A stretch of DNA of 64,000 nt from Actinomucor elegans. Taxonomy: Eukaryota > Mucoromycota > Mucoromycetes > Mucorales > Mucoraceae. A model generated the notes under the pieces. The model saw only the letters and a list, made by a program, of their open reading frames with translations, was not told the origin of the DNA and made no database searches. Within the stretch, counting starts at the first letter, position 1; the number at the start of each line of letters is the position of its first letter. The position numbers and the translations under genes were made by a program. This document shows, one piece after another, positions 37,366 through 50,885 of the stretch. Location of the stretch: positions 2,790,001 through 2,854,000 of the forward strand of contig JAMSLZ010000002.1 of the NCBI GenBank assembly GCA_026027325.1, given 5' to 3'.

Positions 37366-40300
37366 ATGGCCAAGGTATGCTCGCAAATCTTGTAACTGAT
37401 GTAAATAATATCTAATATTTGTATACTCTAAAGAAACTATTGGGCAAAAAAGGTGGCGAAAAGAAGCCCATTAAAGCGAATCGTCCTCAAAGGGCTGATT
37501 GGAAAGAAGGTGTAAAAAAGAAGCAAGTTGGTGTCTCGGACATGACACTGCTTACGAAAATTACAAACGAAGCTATCAACGAGAATCTACAAAAGAGATG
37601 GCAGAATGCCGAGATTTATGTAATTATACCCTGTTTAAGCTAGTTAAGCTACTTGGTTGCTCATCCTTTTATAGACTTATATTGGTCATGTATTGATTAG
37701 TGTTAATCCCTTTCGAGATTTGGGTATTTATACAGACGATGTGCTATCGAGCTATAAAGGCAAGAACTTGCTAGAGGTAACAAGAAAGAATCATAGCATA
37801 TGTTATACATACTTATGCTTGCTATATATAGATGCCTCCTCATGTTTTTGCTATTGCTGAATCATCTTATCACCATATGAACAGTTATAAAGAGAACCAA
37901 TGTATTATCATTAGTGGTGAATCGGGTGCTGGTAAAACAGAAGCAGCCAAGAGAATCATGCAGTATATTGCTGCTGTTTCTGGTGATGGACAGAATTCTT
38001 CTATCAAAGAAATCAAAGAAATGGTCTTGGCGACCAATCCATTGCTTGAAAGTTTTGGTTGTGCAAAGACGCTTCGAAACGACAACTCCAGTCGCCACGT
38101 AAAGATGATGTTTGTATAGTATGAACAAGCGTGTTAATTGAAAACCAATAGGGTAAATATTTGGAAATCCAATTCAATACTCAAGGTGAACCAGTTGGTG
38201 CAGTCATTACAAATTATCTTCTTGAAAAGGTATTTCAGAAACCAGACAAACTAGTACATGTATTAAATCCAGTTCAATTAGAATCGTGTGGTTGGTCAAA
38301 TTGAAAATGAAAGAAACTTCCACATCTTTTACCAGCTAACTAAAGCTGCTTCTCCAGACTATGTTCGTAAAGTATCGATCACTGCTAAAACCGCAGAATA
38401 TATCGAATTAACATGGAATTCGTAGAACAATTTGGCCTTCAAGGCCCTGAAAGTTTCTTGTATACAAGCAGAAGTGGATGTTTGGATGTACCTGGTATTA
38501 ACGATGCTCAAGATTTCCAAGAAACCTTGGTAAGGATCTATGTTTAAGGGCAGGGAGCAAACTCTAATTCTTGTATTAGAATGCAATGGGGGTTATTGGC
38601 TTACAACAGCATGAACAAGATGAAATCTTCAAGATATTATCCATTATTCTTTGGTTGGGTAACATTATCTTTGTCGAAAATGATGGCGGAAATGCTGCTA
38701 TTTCTGATCCTGAAGGTAGCGTACTCGATTGATTAGTAAAAGTGAATACTAACGCCGTTCATCAGTCGCCAATTTCATTGCTTATTTGATGGAGGTTGAT
38801 AGCGAGAGTCTAACAAAGGCTTTGACTAGTCGTGTCATGGAAACACAGCGTGGTGGAAGAAGAGGCAGTATTTATGAAGTGCCCTTGAACATTGTGCAGG
38901 CCACTTCTGTTCGTGATGCACTTTCCAAGTCCATGTATGAGCGTCTTTTCGAATGGATTGTTACTCGTGTCAATGTTTCTTTGCAAGCTCGTAGCGCGCA
39001 TCAATACACAATTGGTGTTTTAGATATCTACGGTTTCGAGATCTTTGAAGAAAACAGTTTTGAACAAATGTGTATCAACTATGTCAACGAGAAACTGCAG
39101 CAGATCTTTATTGAACTCACTTTGAAAGCTGAACAAGAAGAATACGTCCGTGAACAAATCCAGTGGACACCCATCAAGTTCTTTAATAACAAAGTCGTGT
39201 GCGATTTAATTGAAGAAAAGCGTCCTCCAGGATTGTTTGCTGCTTTGAACGATGCTTGCGCAACTGCTCATGCTGATTCAGGTGCTGCTGACAACTCCTT
39301 TGTTCAACGTCTTGGATTTTTGTCTTCCAATCCTCATTTTGAGTCAAGAGGATCCAAGTTTTTGATCCGTCATTACGCTGGTGATGTGCTTTACAATGTC
39401 GAAGGAATGACGGATAAGAATAAGGACTCCTTGTTGAAGGACTTGTTGAATCTGGCTACTGGATCTACTAATCAATTTATCTCCAATACCTTATTCCCTG
39501 AGAGAATTGATCCCAATTCCAAAAAGAGACCTCCTACTGCTGGTGATAAGATCAAACTCTCTTGTAACACACTGGTCAACAAGCTAATGCAGTGCCATCC
39601 TAGTTATATTCGTACCATCAAATCCAACGATAATAGAAGTCCATCTGAATTTGACGAAAAGCGAGTACTTCATCAAGTTCAATACCTTGGTTTATGTGAA
39701 AACATCCGTGTCCGTCGTGCAGGTTTCGCTTACAGAACGGTAATATATCTAATAGTAAATGGATTAACAGATACTAAACTTTTATACTATAGACATTTGA
39801 AAAGTTTGTTGAACGATTCTATTTGCTATGTCCATCCACAGGTTATGCTGGTGAATACATCTGGAATAGGGATTCCATGAGTGGCGCGTTAGAAATCTTA
39901 AAATATAACAATATCCCTGCTGAAGAATGGCAAATGGGCACCACTAAAGTCTTTATCCGTCATCCTGAGACCGTAAGTTTAATTATTATGCTAAGCACTA
40001 GTAATTTAACTAGTTTTTATAGATTTTTGCGCTTGAAAACTTACGTGATAAGTACTGGCATAACATGGCTACCCGTATTCAGCGTGCCTGGCGTGCCTAT
40101 GTTAGATACAGAATTGAGTGCGCTAAAAAGATTCAACGTTTCTGGAGACAAAACAAATACAATATCGGTTATCTTCAAATGCGCGAATATGGCCATCAAA
40201 TCTTGGGCGGTCAAAAAGAACGTCGTCGATTCTCACTTGTTAGTATGAGACGATTCACTGGTGATTATTTAGATGTCAAAACTGGCTCCGGATTATCTAC

Positions 40301-41780
40301 CATGATTAGAAATGCTGTAGGCTTCAAGGGTGGTGAAGAGGTTGTATTCAGTATGCGCGGTAGTACTTTAGTCCCTAGAGCCATGAGATCCAGTGTCCCT
40401 AGTCCTAGAACCTTTGTTTTGGTAATGATCAAATGCCATGCATGATATAACCTCTGTTAATGTATTATTTTTCTTGTAGACCAATCAAAGCTTGCACATT
40501 ATCATGGCTACAAAGAACGGGAAGGTCTTGACCATGGTTGATGAAAAGACAATCAGCTTAAACGTGATCAGTGGTATTAGTGTATCAACCCTTCAAGATG
40601 ATTGGGTTGTATTACACGTTGATTCTTCTCCTGATGGCGATACTATTCTCTCTTGTACATTTAAGACTGAATTATTGGCCCATATATTACAACAAACAGA
40701 TGGAAGAATCAAGGTTTCCGTAGTTCCTCAAATCCAATACAAAAAGAAGGGTGGTAAGGCTGTTACTATGAAGTTTGTCAAGGATGAAACCGCCAAAGGC
40801 GATGGTATATACAAGAGCCACGTTGTAAAGATCTGTTCCGGTGAACCCGCTGGTAGTCAATCGAGACCACCTTGTGCTGTGAAAGCTAGACCCACTCAAA
40901 ACAGTACTCGTCGCGCTGCAGCTGCTCCTCGCAAGACTCCTGCTAATGCCAACCGTACTGCTCCTCGTCCTGTTGCAGCAGCTACCACTGTTGCCAGCAG
41001 TCGTCCAATGGCCAATAATACGGGACGTGCTGTACCTCCACCTCCCCCACCTCCCGCTCAAGCTGCTACTCCACCTCCACCTCCACCTCCCGCACCTGCC
41101 ACACCGCAATATAAAGCCATCTATCCCTTCCAATCACAAGAGGCAGGCGAAATTGCATTTGAAAAGGGTGATTTATTAGAAATTGTCGAGAAAGATGAGA
41201 ATGGTTGGTGGCTCGCTCGCAAAGACGGTATTGAAGGTTGGGTCCCTAGTAACTATTTGGAAGAATATGTACCACCTGTTGCACGCGCAACGCCTCCACC
41301 TCCACCTCCACCAGCTCGCCGTGCTCCTCCTTCGATTCCCATTGCTAATAAGGTTTCATCGCCACCTCCAGCCTCTGCCTCCAGTACTGTACCTGCTTGG
41401 AAGGCCGAGTTGGAAGCTCGCAAGAGTGGCGCGATTCCCAATAGTGGTGCTTCTAGTGGCAGTATAGCATCACCTGTACCTGCTGCTCGACGCGGCCCTC
41501 CAGCACCTGGTCCCAAGCCCATAGTACCCGCTAAGCCCAGTGGGATGGGTAAGCCTGTAGTGCCTTCAAGACCTGGTATGGGTGCACCTACACCAGCGCC
41601 TCGTGCTCCCCCTCGTGCCTCAAATGGTACGCCTTCGAATGCCGCCGCTTCTTTAGCTGATGCTGTAAGTTTCTTTCGCACTAATTTATAATAATGTACT
41701 AACACTTATTTGTTATATAGCTTCGCGCACGTAGACAACAAGCACCTTCACATCATGATGATGATGATGATGAATGGTAG
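37366..41780 (+). CDS. Class I myosin with IQ, TH1, SH3 and acidic Arp2/3-binding tail
   Basis: An actin motor of endocytic sites and hyphal tips (Myo3/Myo5, Aspergillus MyoA). Thirteen exons: 37366-37374, 37434-37619, 37675-37776, 37832-38098, 38152-38229, 38282-38366, 38426-38529, 38580-38715, 38766-39739, 39793-39972, 40023-40421, 40480-41664 and 41721-41780, in frame for 1254 aa. The motor has [17 protein letters not shown] (P-loop), [15 protein letters not shown] (switch I), [20 protein letters not shown] (switch II region) and the TEDS-site serine in [11 protein letters not shown]. An IQ motif follows at about 721 ([15 protein letters not shown]), then a basic TH1 domain, proline-rich TH2, an SH3 domain (about 1048-1103, [18 protein letters not shown]) and the acidic terminus DDDDDEW. 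The first exon encodes only MAK. Exon 6 ends after TATGTTC, giving YVQQFGLQG. Confidence 0.96.
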
Positions 41781-43345
41781 AATACCATATCATTAACCAA
41801 TTATCCTTATTATCTTTCTTAGAGAAAAACTCATTCAAAGCAATAAAATGAACAATGCAGCATTCGTCTAACTTCAAACTATGTGGACAGCTGGATTCTA
41901 ATGTCCTGTATAATGCACTTCTTGAAAAATCAGACTTGTATTATATTGTTTGTTTGTCAAGCTCCATAAGAGATACCCAAGTTGATCTACCATACGGCTC
42001 AGATACGGTATTTGATCACAATCTGATGTAAGATCTATAGCACATTAGATATAATTTACATAAAAATTTATATAATATAATGCTATTTATTACTATGTCG
42101 AATGCATCACCTATTTGTATATTCCAATTAGTTGATGATTCTAGTAAACTATAGCAGTTTATTCCAAACTTATTGTAGTAATCAAAATCGATATTTAAAC
42201 AGGATTGATAAGATCAACTATATCTATGTTACACCATATAATATATACATTTTAATGTACAATGTCATGCTATAATGTAATCTATTTATCATACTTCGTT
42301 CAAGTATAGATGCTAATAAATACAATACCTTATTTTGAGCATATATCAGCAATCAGATGCGATATCAAAACAAAAACAGAAAATAACCCTCTAAAAGTTG
42401 TTTGGTTTCAAATCTGCTAATTTAAAGGTTCTGTGGTTCCTAGAAATGCAACCCTACTATAAAAGAACTCTTTTGGACATTCGCATCTTTTTCCTTTCTC
42501 CAAGGCTCATGTGGGCTTATGTTTGAGGAAAGGTTCTAACATTGTATTATTACTTATCTATCAATCTGTATGCAAGTATACTCGTAGATATTGAATTCCA
42601 GTAGATGGGACCACAGGATTGAATCAACGAGAAAAATAAAATAACGCTTTTCGAACTCAGGCATGGAAATGATGAAGAAATTAAATATTAATTTTGGGTG
42701 AGCCTTGCTGAAGACGAATTTGAGGTATTTTTTTTTTTTAAAAAGCTTCACCCCTCATAAAAAAAAAGATTAAAGAAATTCGACCTAAGGGGTATGTCAA
42801 TACTATTTATTTTCTTTGAATATCATCATTTCTAGATCTCGAGATTGATCTCGGTACAGAATCACATATTTCTAGTACATGCTCAGAGAAGATTACATTA
42901 CAACTTTGCATGCGTTAAATTGTACAGTTTTATTGTGTCTAGTTTTTGTTCTAGACGTGAATTGTGATTTCACATTTATTTCAATTACCGTAAGTAAATA
43001 AGTTATTGTTAGATGTCGGTAATTCAACCTATCTTTGTTGTTGTGTTTGTGTGAGGTTTATTCTGGATACTTCAATCTAGTTTTTGGATGATACAAATAT
43101 GCCAATAGATACAAAAACGCTTTAACAAAATCTGTGGAGAGCCGAATTGAGAATCGAATGGTGTAAATGCCACTCGAGTATTTGTTTCAAAAAGTAGGGC
43201 TGCTATTGAATTGAGGAAGTTGGGCTTCGATCTACAGGACTCTTTTATAGATACACATCTAATAAAGATTCATTTGCATCTTGTGTAGAATAGAAAGGTA
43301 AGAACCTTATACGATGCATATACTGGTGTGTATATAGCAATATAA
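41781..43345. other. AT-rich intergenic region with one repeat monomer
   Basis: No gene. A plus-strand copy of the repeat core (CAGCAATCAGATGCGATATC) lies at 42346-42365. The remaining sequence is AT-rich without recognisable content. It is bounded by the myosin 3' end and the 3' end of the Zds gene. Confidence 0.6.
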
Positions 43346-45317
43346 TTACTTTATTTTCTGATGATGATGAGCTTTATACATGGCCAGAGGAATATCATCT
43401 TCCTTTTGTTTTCTCTGCTTACTACATTTGTCTGCATCTCCTTCCAGCGCCTCGTCCTCTTCATCTTCATCTGAAGAACTGTCACTACTCTGTATTATAT
43501 GCCTGCCGTTGTGATGATCCCAATCATGCCTTCCATACATACTCGAACCAGCTGTCTTGTTGTGCTGCTGCGGTTGGCGTTTAGGATTCAAGTAATTATC
43601 AGGTACTACGAACCCAGTAGACTCTGTTCTTGAAGCAGCTTTATTCGCCATGAACGTAGTTTGTTTCTTTTTAGAAGAAGGTGGGGCCGAAGCAGGTCTT
43701 TGGTGTTTTTTCACCAGCCGTTTACGTGGTTTCTTTCTTTCCTCAACGTCCGCCGCTGGGGACTGAGATTGAGGATTATTGGAAGCAATCACTGAGAGGT
43801 ACCAGAACATTTGGTTCGAAATCAGCACTTGTTCATGCAAAGGTCGACGTGGGTTGGCCAATTTGATGTGAGAGAGTTTGTAAATAGCGCGCTCAACGTG
43901 TAGAGGAAGACGTGTCATGTACATGCTGTTAAGTTGAAAATCTTTGGGTGCTTTAGTGAGTGATCCAGAGGAGGAAAGAAGGTCCATGTTGGAGGTGGTA
44001 TAAACAGATTGATTGTTTTTAGATTTGCGAGAAAAGAGAGAGGAAAGTGTAAAGCGTTTATTGGATGAAGAAGAATGATCCATTGATTTAGGTAGTTCTT
44101 GCGTTGATTCAGTAGCTTCTGCAGTCGTAGAAGTGGTGCCTGGATCAATTTTATTGTGTTTTTTGTTCTTTTCATCAGACCAAAAAGCCCAAGACCAAGT
44201 ACTCTTGCGATTACTACTGGGATTACTGGTGGATGTAGATACAGATCGAGTCATGACCACTGGCTGTGGCGGTGAGTTAGCTGGGGGATCTTCCTGAGAT
44301 CGAGTTGCAACACATAACTCTCTAACTTCTTCTGTTTCTACTACTGGTGATAATGCTGACGGCTCATCTGTTAATGGGTTATCTGTCGAAACAATAGAAG
44401 GTTTGGTCGACTCTTCATCTGATTTGCTGGTTAAAGAAGATCGTGCGGTTACTGAGGAGTTTCTTTTGAAGTTGGTACGTGCACCTCTTCTTAAGAGAGG
44501 TCGATCACCTTTAGGTACCAATGCCCGAGATTCATCTAGCGGCGATGAATTTCGGTCAAATACGAGTAGATCAGGTACATTTCGAGCGTAGTCTATATAT
44601 AACGTTAGCTTATACATGCTAGGATTCCTTTTTTATTGCTTTGTCTTACCTCCTGCAGAGGGTAATTGTAAGCTAACACTTCTACGTAGTATCATTTTAT
44701 TTTGTCTACCATCCTCGCCCTCCATGCTTGTTCGGTTACTAGAACTTTCTAAAGCCTCTAATGTTGCCTGTATATCTTGTTCTTGACTATCTGTATTTGC
44801 TATTTCATCAAACAGCTTCTGTTGATCACTAGCTGTAAAGTACACCGATAGCACAGATTGTCTTCTGCGTACGCTCTTTTTGCGGATCATCAAGCCATGA
44901 GCATCCACGTATTTCTCAAATTCTGCTGGAGCGATCTCAGGGTGCTGGGAAGCAGGTACCCTAATAATACAAAATTATTAGCCTTAAGTTCTTGGATAAG
45001 GCGTAGTAGTACTATTGCTTTTTACCCATTTACCAAAATAAATGAGAAGGATTTGAAGTGGATATGTTAATCACTTCTTTTCGAATATCTTCTTCTTTCT
45101 CGGTCATTGTCATTGGTGATTGTCTTGGTAAAGACAATGTTCGAGTTAATCCTGTTGTAATGGATTCTTCAGAATCAGACTGTTCCAGTTGATGAGTAGG
45201 TTCATATAGGTGAGGTGGAGTTGGAGGAGGAGTGCTGTCTATAGGTGTTAGAAAGTCCCAGTCCTCTTTATTGGAGACATTGATTTCTGGTAAGCGTATC
45301 GTATCTTGTTGATCCAT
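43346..45317 (-). CDS. Zds1/Zds2-like regulator of PP2A
   Basis: In yeasts Zds proteins bind the PP2A-Cdc55 phosphatase and control mitotic entry, exit and polarity. Exons on the minus strand are 45317-45034, 44960-44650 and 44592-43346 (613 aa). Two conserved blocks are recognisable. The first, spanning the first intron, is HLFWVPASQHPEIAPAEFEK followed by KKSVRRRQSVLS. The second, near residue 430, is the Zds C-terminal domain TRLPLHVERAIYKLSHIKLA, NPRRPLHEQVLISNQMFWYL. The rest is Ser/Thr/Pro-rich and basic, probably disordered, and the protein ends in an acidic stretch (SSDSSSDEDEEDEALEGDAD) plus a basic tail. The Zds_C block makes the family assignment firm. Confidence 0.88.
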
Positions 45318-47379
45318 TAGAAGAAGAAAAAGGGAAGAGTTTTACCAGTAAATAGGGGCGAGTAAGAACAAGACAAAGCCTTTTTTAAAGATAACATGTA
45401 TAAGAAAAGAAGAGAAAGAAGACTATTTATGGCTCTCTGCCCAGTCAAATTCGCGGGATTTGGATTTCTTTTATTAGCGATTTTCTTTATTCGCGTTTTC
45501 CTATTACGATTGGGCCATATATTGCTGTAGTATTGACCTTATGTATCAATAGCATTTCGTGGCATGACATATTTTAGTCATATTACCATCTTGAAACATA
45601 TAGGAGCTCAATAATACTCATCATGCGGGTGAGCTATGACCTCCCCTATCACTCAGTAAATTGGTACATGCGCATGTAGGACTGCCCTCCAAGGTCTTCC
45701 AAGGCATCTTATCTCTTCAATAAAACTTGAATTACTACTACAACGGTTCTCTGTTCAAATCCCAACCTTTTATTATCTAAATTTATAAATCAATCATTGC
45801 ATCATTTGAGTTCCTTTACATGCCTCTAAAGTATTCATCTTTTATAACAAGATGACAGAGTTGAAATGATAACACAAAGTATTGCAAAATACTACATCTT
45901 TAGAGGTCTCTAACGTCCCTATTCATTGGTACTTGATTATGAAACTTGATTCATTAGCAACACCAGAATAGCTTCTCTATTTTTCTCTTAAATCATTGTT
46001 TTATCCCAGTCCACTGTTGTGCTAGATGCGAGTTTATTGATGTAAATGAGGTATCATTGTCAGTATATATTTAATGTTAGTTTTAATAACCAAAATGGCA
46101 TATATAAGCCACTGCCATCTTCATGTGCTATCATATAATTATAACAATTAGTTAATTAGGAGAAGTGTCCTTTTCTATACCGTTGGATCAAAATTTATAC
46201 ATCTATCTTGAATTAAATAAAAGCTATTGATTCTGCAAGAGGAGGGGGAGACCTCAAGTATAATCACCGCTGGCTAATGATATGCAACCATTTTGGTTTA
46301 CTGTAAATCAACGTGCAGTGAGCATTCCAAACAGTGTCTCTTTCAAGGATGCCCAAAAAAAACTACATTATCATAATATTGTTCAAATATAAGACCTGGA
46401 GACACGACATGATTTTTCATGTCGCTTTAAAACATGAAGCCTGCTGACCATTATCGATTTTCAAAATGCAAACTCCGCATGAGCTGATGGTTTGGATTCT
46501 ATTAGTATCAAACTTAGCTGCCAGTCAAGAGGTTACAAAAAGGAAACAGATGATTGGAGGCCAGCGCCATGACCAAAAAACACCTGTTCGTCGAAGACAA
46601 CAGACTTTCAATTATCAAGGAGTGTCCCCACTTGAGTGCATGGCAGAGAACAGGACTGCACACTTATAATCACTCGCAAGTTCCAAAATTAACAATGAAA
46701 ACCTCCTATGCGTTCTCAGATAGTCCTATTGGCTGTGGAACTAAGTAAAGGCCTTTATAACTAATAAAAAGTAGGACGCCATGATTTTGTTGCTTATATG
46801 CCTTCTTTCAAGAGCTTAGATGGGCTATAGCATATCGGACACGATTGATTAACAGGGCGAATGGACAGGTAACGCAGCTTGCATTCACTAAGGAGACAGG
46901 TGTTTGTTCCTCCATATACCAACTTTATTGTTTGGTATCTTGATAGAACCAGGTTCAGCATCTTGCCTATCAAAGGTATACTATTATTATCAAGTAATAC
47001 CAGCAACAAATATGTCCTATTCTATTAAAACTTACTGGTACTGTAAGAAATTGGTATACTTATCCTTTTTGACGAGTCGAAGCATATAACTAACTCACTG
47101 ATAAAAGTAACTATGATTACCGTTTCCATGGTGTCAGAGATAGTTTATTTTACTTTAGGCAAGACATATCTTTTAGGACTAATTAATCCTAAGCCAAATA
47201 ATGCTTACCCAGAAAATCTTATATCCAGCCTTCAAATTTCTAATTGTCATTTATTGATTAGATAAAAACAGATTATAAAAATGAAAAGGAAGATAGTTTA
47301 TGTCGATAAAAAAAATACTATGTATCTTTTGAAGAGAGTATCTTCATCTTTGCTCATACGCTGAGCCCAGTAGAATAGA

Positions 47380-47760
47380 TAGTATGTACCGCTATCACTG
47401 TTGCCATTGCTCCTCGTGCTCCAGCAGCTAGCAGGACTCGTGCTTATGCTGTCTTTACCACTTCTGAAGTACCTAATACAGAAGCAGTAGTTGCTAATTC
47501 CGCAATTATTTCAGTCGTTATTAGGCTACTGGTGGTACTATAAAACTAGTGCTCCTTCTATCACTAGTACTACTAAAGTTCCCCTTGTGCTTCAGTAGCT
47601 AGATTACTTTCTTACTGTTGCTACTACCATCCTACCCATGACACCTCCTGGTGTTGTTATCCCTTCTGTGCAACCAGTTCGGCAAGAACGGAAACTGCTG
47701 TTGTTTCTGCGGCTACTACACGTTGACTAATAAAGTCAATTGCATCAACCGTACAAGCGA
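47380..47760 (+). pseudogene. Possible broken Ala/Thr/Ser-rich secreted or cell-wall-type gene
   Basis: Successive plus-strand frames, joined only through frame changes and stops, read TAITVAIAPRAPAASRTRAY, TTSEVPNTEAVVANSAIISV, then TSAPSITSTTKVPLVLQ, then VATTILPMTPPGVVIPSVQP. GCT/ACT/GTT-rich codon choice makes this island stand out from the surrounding AT-rich DNA, as for low-complexity surface proteins. There is no intact start or signal peptide. The evidence is compositional only. Confidence 0.35.
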
Positions 47761-49904
47761 CACATTGCTCCAAGAGCCCCTAACATTTGAACGACAGCTT
47801 CAATGGTCCTGGTAACAGCAACTGTCAACATAGCACATAATATATGGCAAGATAAGTTTACTGCCTTTTTCTTTCTTAAATGGAATATTAGGGAATGGCC
47901 AGATCAAGCTTAAAAAAACAAGTACTACTGTTGTGTATTAGCTGATACTCTGGAAACAATTCATAGCATGCAAAAACTACGAGACTAACGATTGTTGGAT
48001 ATAGCGTGTCGTAATCTTGCATGCAGTATACATATTTATTAATTACATCAAATAATAAATCGCTATTAGTGGTTTGACAGAAGGCGATCTGTGTATGTAA
48101 AAATATTAGTTTTGATGCAGTTTATTTATAGGAACTCGAAAGACACTGATGAAGAGCAACTTCCATCAGACCAATAGAAGATATATAACAATATCCGGAA
48201 GTAGTTCTGGTCATTTCTCTTGTTAAAGGAATTGGGAACATAGTACCACTGCCGTATACCGTTTGCCTGGAATTGGAGGACCTAAAGCGTTCATTAAAAG
48301 TAAATATTCCTTACAGATGGCGTAATTGAATCTGAGTAACGCAGCTGAAGGTCGATTTTGATATTTTGTGTTTTACTCTATTGAAAGAAGTTTGCCTTGA
48401 AATTCCAGCATGTTATAATTCAAGCTAGAAGAAGCGACAACCAAACCGTTAACACTTCAATGGCACGAAATAATATGACTTTCCAGTTCATCAAAGGCTC
48501 TAAAGATAGTCGAACCCCAAGTAACGGGCGATAAGACTGGTATTACAACTGGTAAAGAGCCTACATTCATTACCTCAAATATACTATTTAATCCTTGATA
48601 GGTATTTGATCCTTGATAGGACATATAAATCCTGACCTTGTAACATACAGCAACCGCTTTTTAATTACGGAGCATGGGAAAACCAAGGAACTCATCAAGA
48701 ACATGACATCAACGAATAAATAGAAAATAAATCATCAAGAGCACAATTACGAGTATGTGTTCTGTAGGGTTTTGAAAAAATATTGATGTGTATGACATAG
48801 GTGACCATAGTGACAAGTTCAGAAAGAGAGTTTTAAATGTATATGTTTAATTGAAAGAGTTGGAAAGTATACTGTATTCCTTCTTTTTATTTTGTAATTT
48901 TCAAAAATTGAACACGTAAGTTGATGTATTTTGATGAAAGTAGGTGCTATTACTACTGTATCAATTCTATGTTTGACTTTAGGAATTAAAATACAGCTGT
49001 AGTAATAGATTTATTTTTTTATAAACAGTATTTTGTGCAAGAAGAGCGTTCGGGCGAAGTACCCGAATATTTTATGTCAATTAATCGCCTCTATCTACAT
49101 CAGCAAAGAACAGAACTGTTGATCCTTTGAATCCCGGACAAATCATAGAAAAAGGCATGCTCTTTTCAATGAATTAACTCGCATAGCACCTTGCGCATTA
49201 CGCCCAATGGCTTTATAAGTATACAGTTACACCACGATATTTATCAAATGGGCTCTCTCTAGCACATGTCTAACATAAAATCCTTTAACAAAACATCAGT
49301 CAATTATGTCCAGCATGCAGAAACTTCTCAAACTTAAAACAGAATAAAGTAGAGATCACTGCTGCTCTTTTGAGAGAGGAAAAAAGGAAAATACAATCGC
49401 TATGTCCAAAGGATAATTTCTTTATTCGCTAATCTGACAGGAGGCTGACAATCTAATAATACGCGTTTTAAGCAAGTATAAATAGATGATTGTACATATC
49501 TAGTAATTATACAGTTCTTTAGGTATGTATTGATCTCTGCTATGGCTAAAGTATGTCCACAATGAGTCTTGAACAAAAGCAAATCAGGTTTTTTTTAAAG
49601 CAGGAGCAAGGTAGTACGCGCACGCGTTTCGGGTTCAAGAACTGACAAAAGAGCTTATTGTTCAAGAAGGGCCTCTCCTATTCCTTTAATTATTAATATA
49701 TAGCTTAGTCTCCGTTAGGTATTGAAGACAAGCATAAGTTAATCGACTCCTAAGTATAGATTACACATGTACAAAAAACGATCTTCAGAAGATATGTTAT
49801 CATATTATAAAATGAAACCCTGATTACCTTTCTTTTTCTCTCTCTTTCTCTTTTTCTTTCTTTTGTGTGTATCAATTCTATGATTATATACTGTAATAGT
49901 ATAC

Positions 49905-49912
49905 TATAAAAG
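49905..49912 (+). promoter_or_regulatory. TATA box of the C2H2 gene
   Basis: TATAAAAG about 62 bp upstream of the ATG at 49974, preceded by a long CT-rich tract (49829-49866). Confidence 0.5.
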
Positions 49913-49973
49913 AATACATTGTACAATTATAACATCCTGCTGGCTTGCTAGCTACACCACACCTTTTTTGTGT

Positions 49974-50885
<912 letters not shown>

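Larger units (their letters stand above)
45318..49973. other. Gene-poor 4.6-kb AT-rich region
   Basis: The first 200 bp are the Zds promoter (A/G-rich leader). Between 46.4 and 47.1 kb several short frames exist but I recognise none. A possible broken Thr/Ala-rich gene lies at about 47.38-47.76 kb (separate entry). From 47.9 to 49.9 kb I see nothing except the promoter of the downstream zinc-finger gene: a CT-rich tract at 49829-49866 and TATAAAAG at 49905-49912. Confidence 0.55.

Noticed and set aside
40687..41133. 148-codon Arg/Trp/Gly-rich frame antisense to myosin TH1/TH2
   Set aside because: Antisense shadow of a coding exon with biased codons.
41253..41705. 150-codon Gly/Ala-rich frame antisense to the myosin tail
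   Set aside because: Mirror of the proline-rich coding sequence of myosin I; no independent start context.
45731..45765. GTTCAAATCCC stretch resembling a tRNA T-loop
   Set aside because: No matching acceptor stem, D-arm or anticodon arm at the right distances. No convincing tRNA gene was found in the window.
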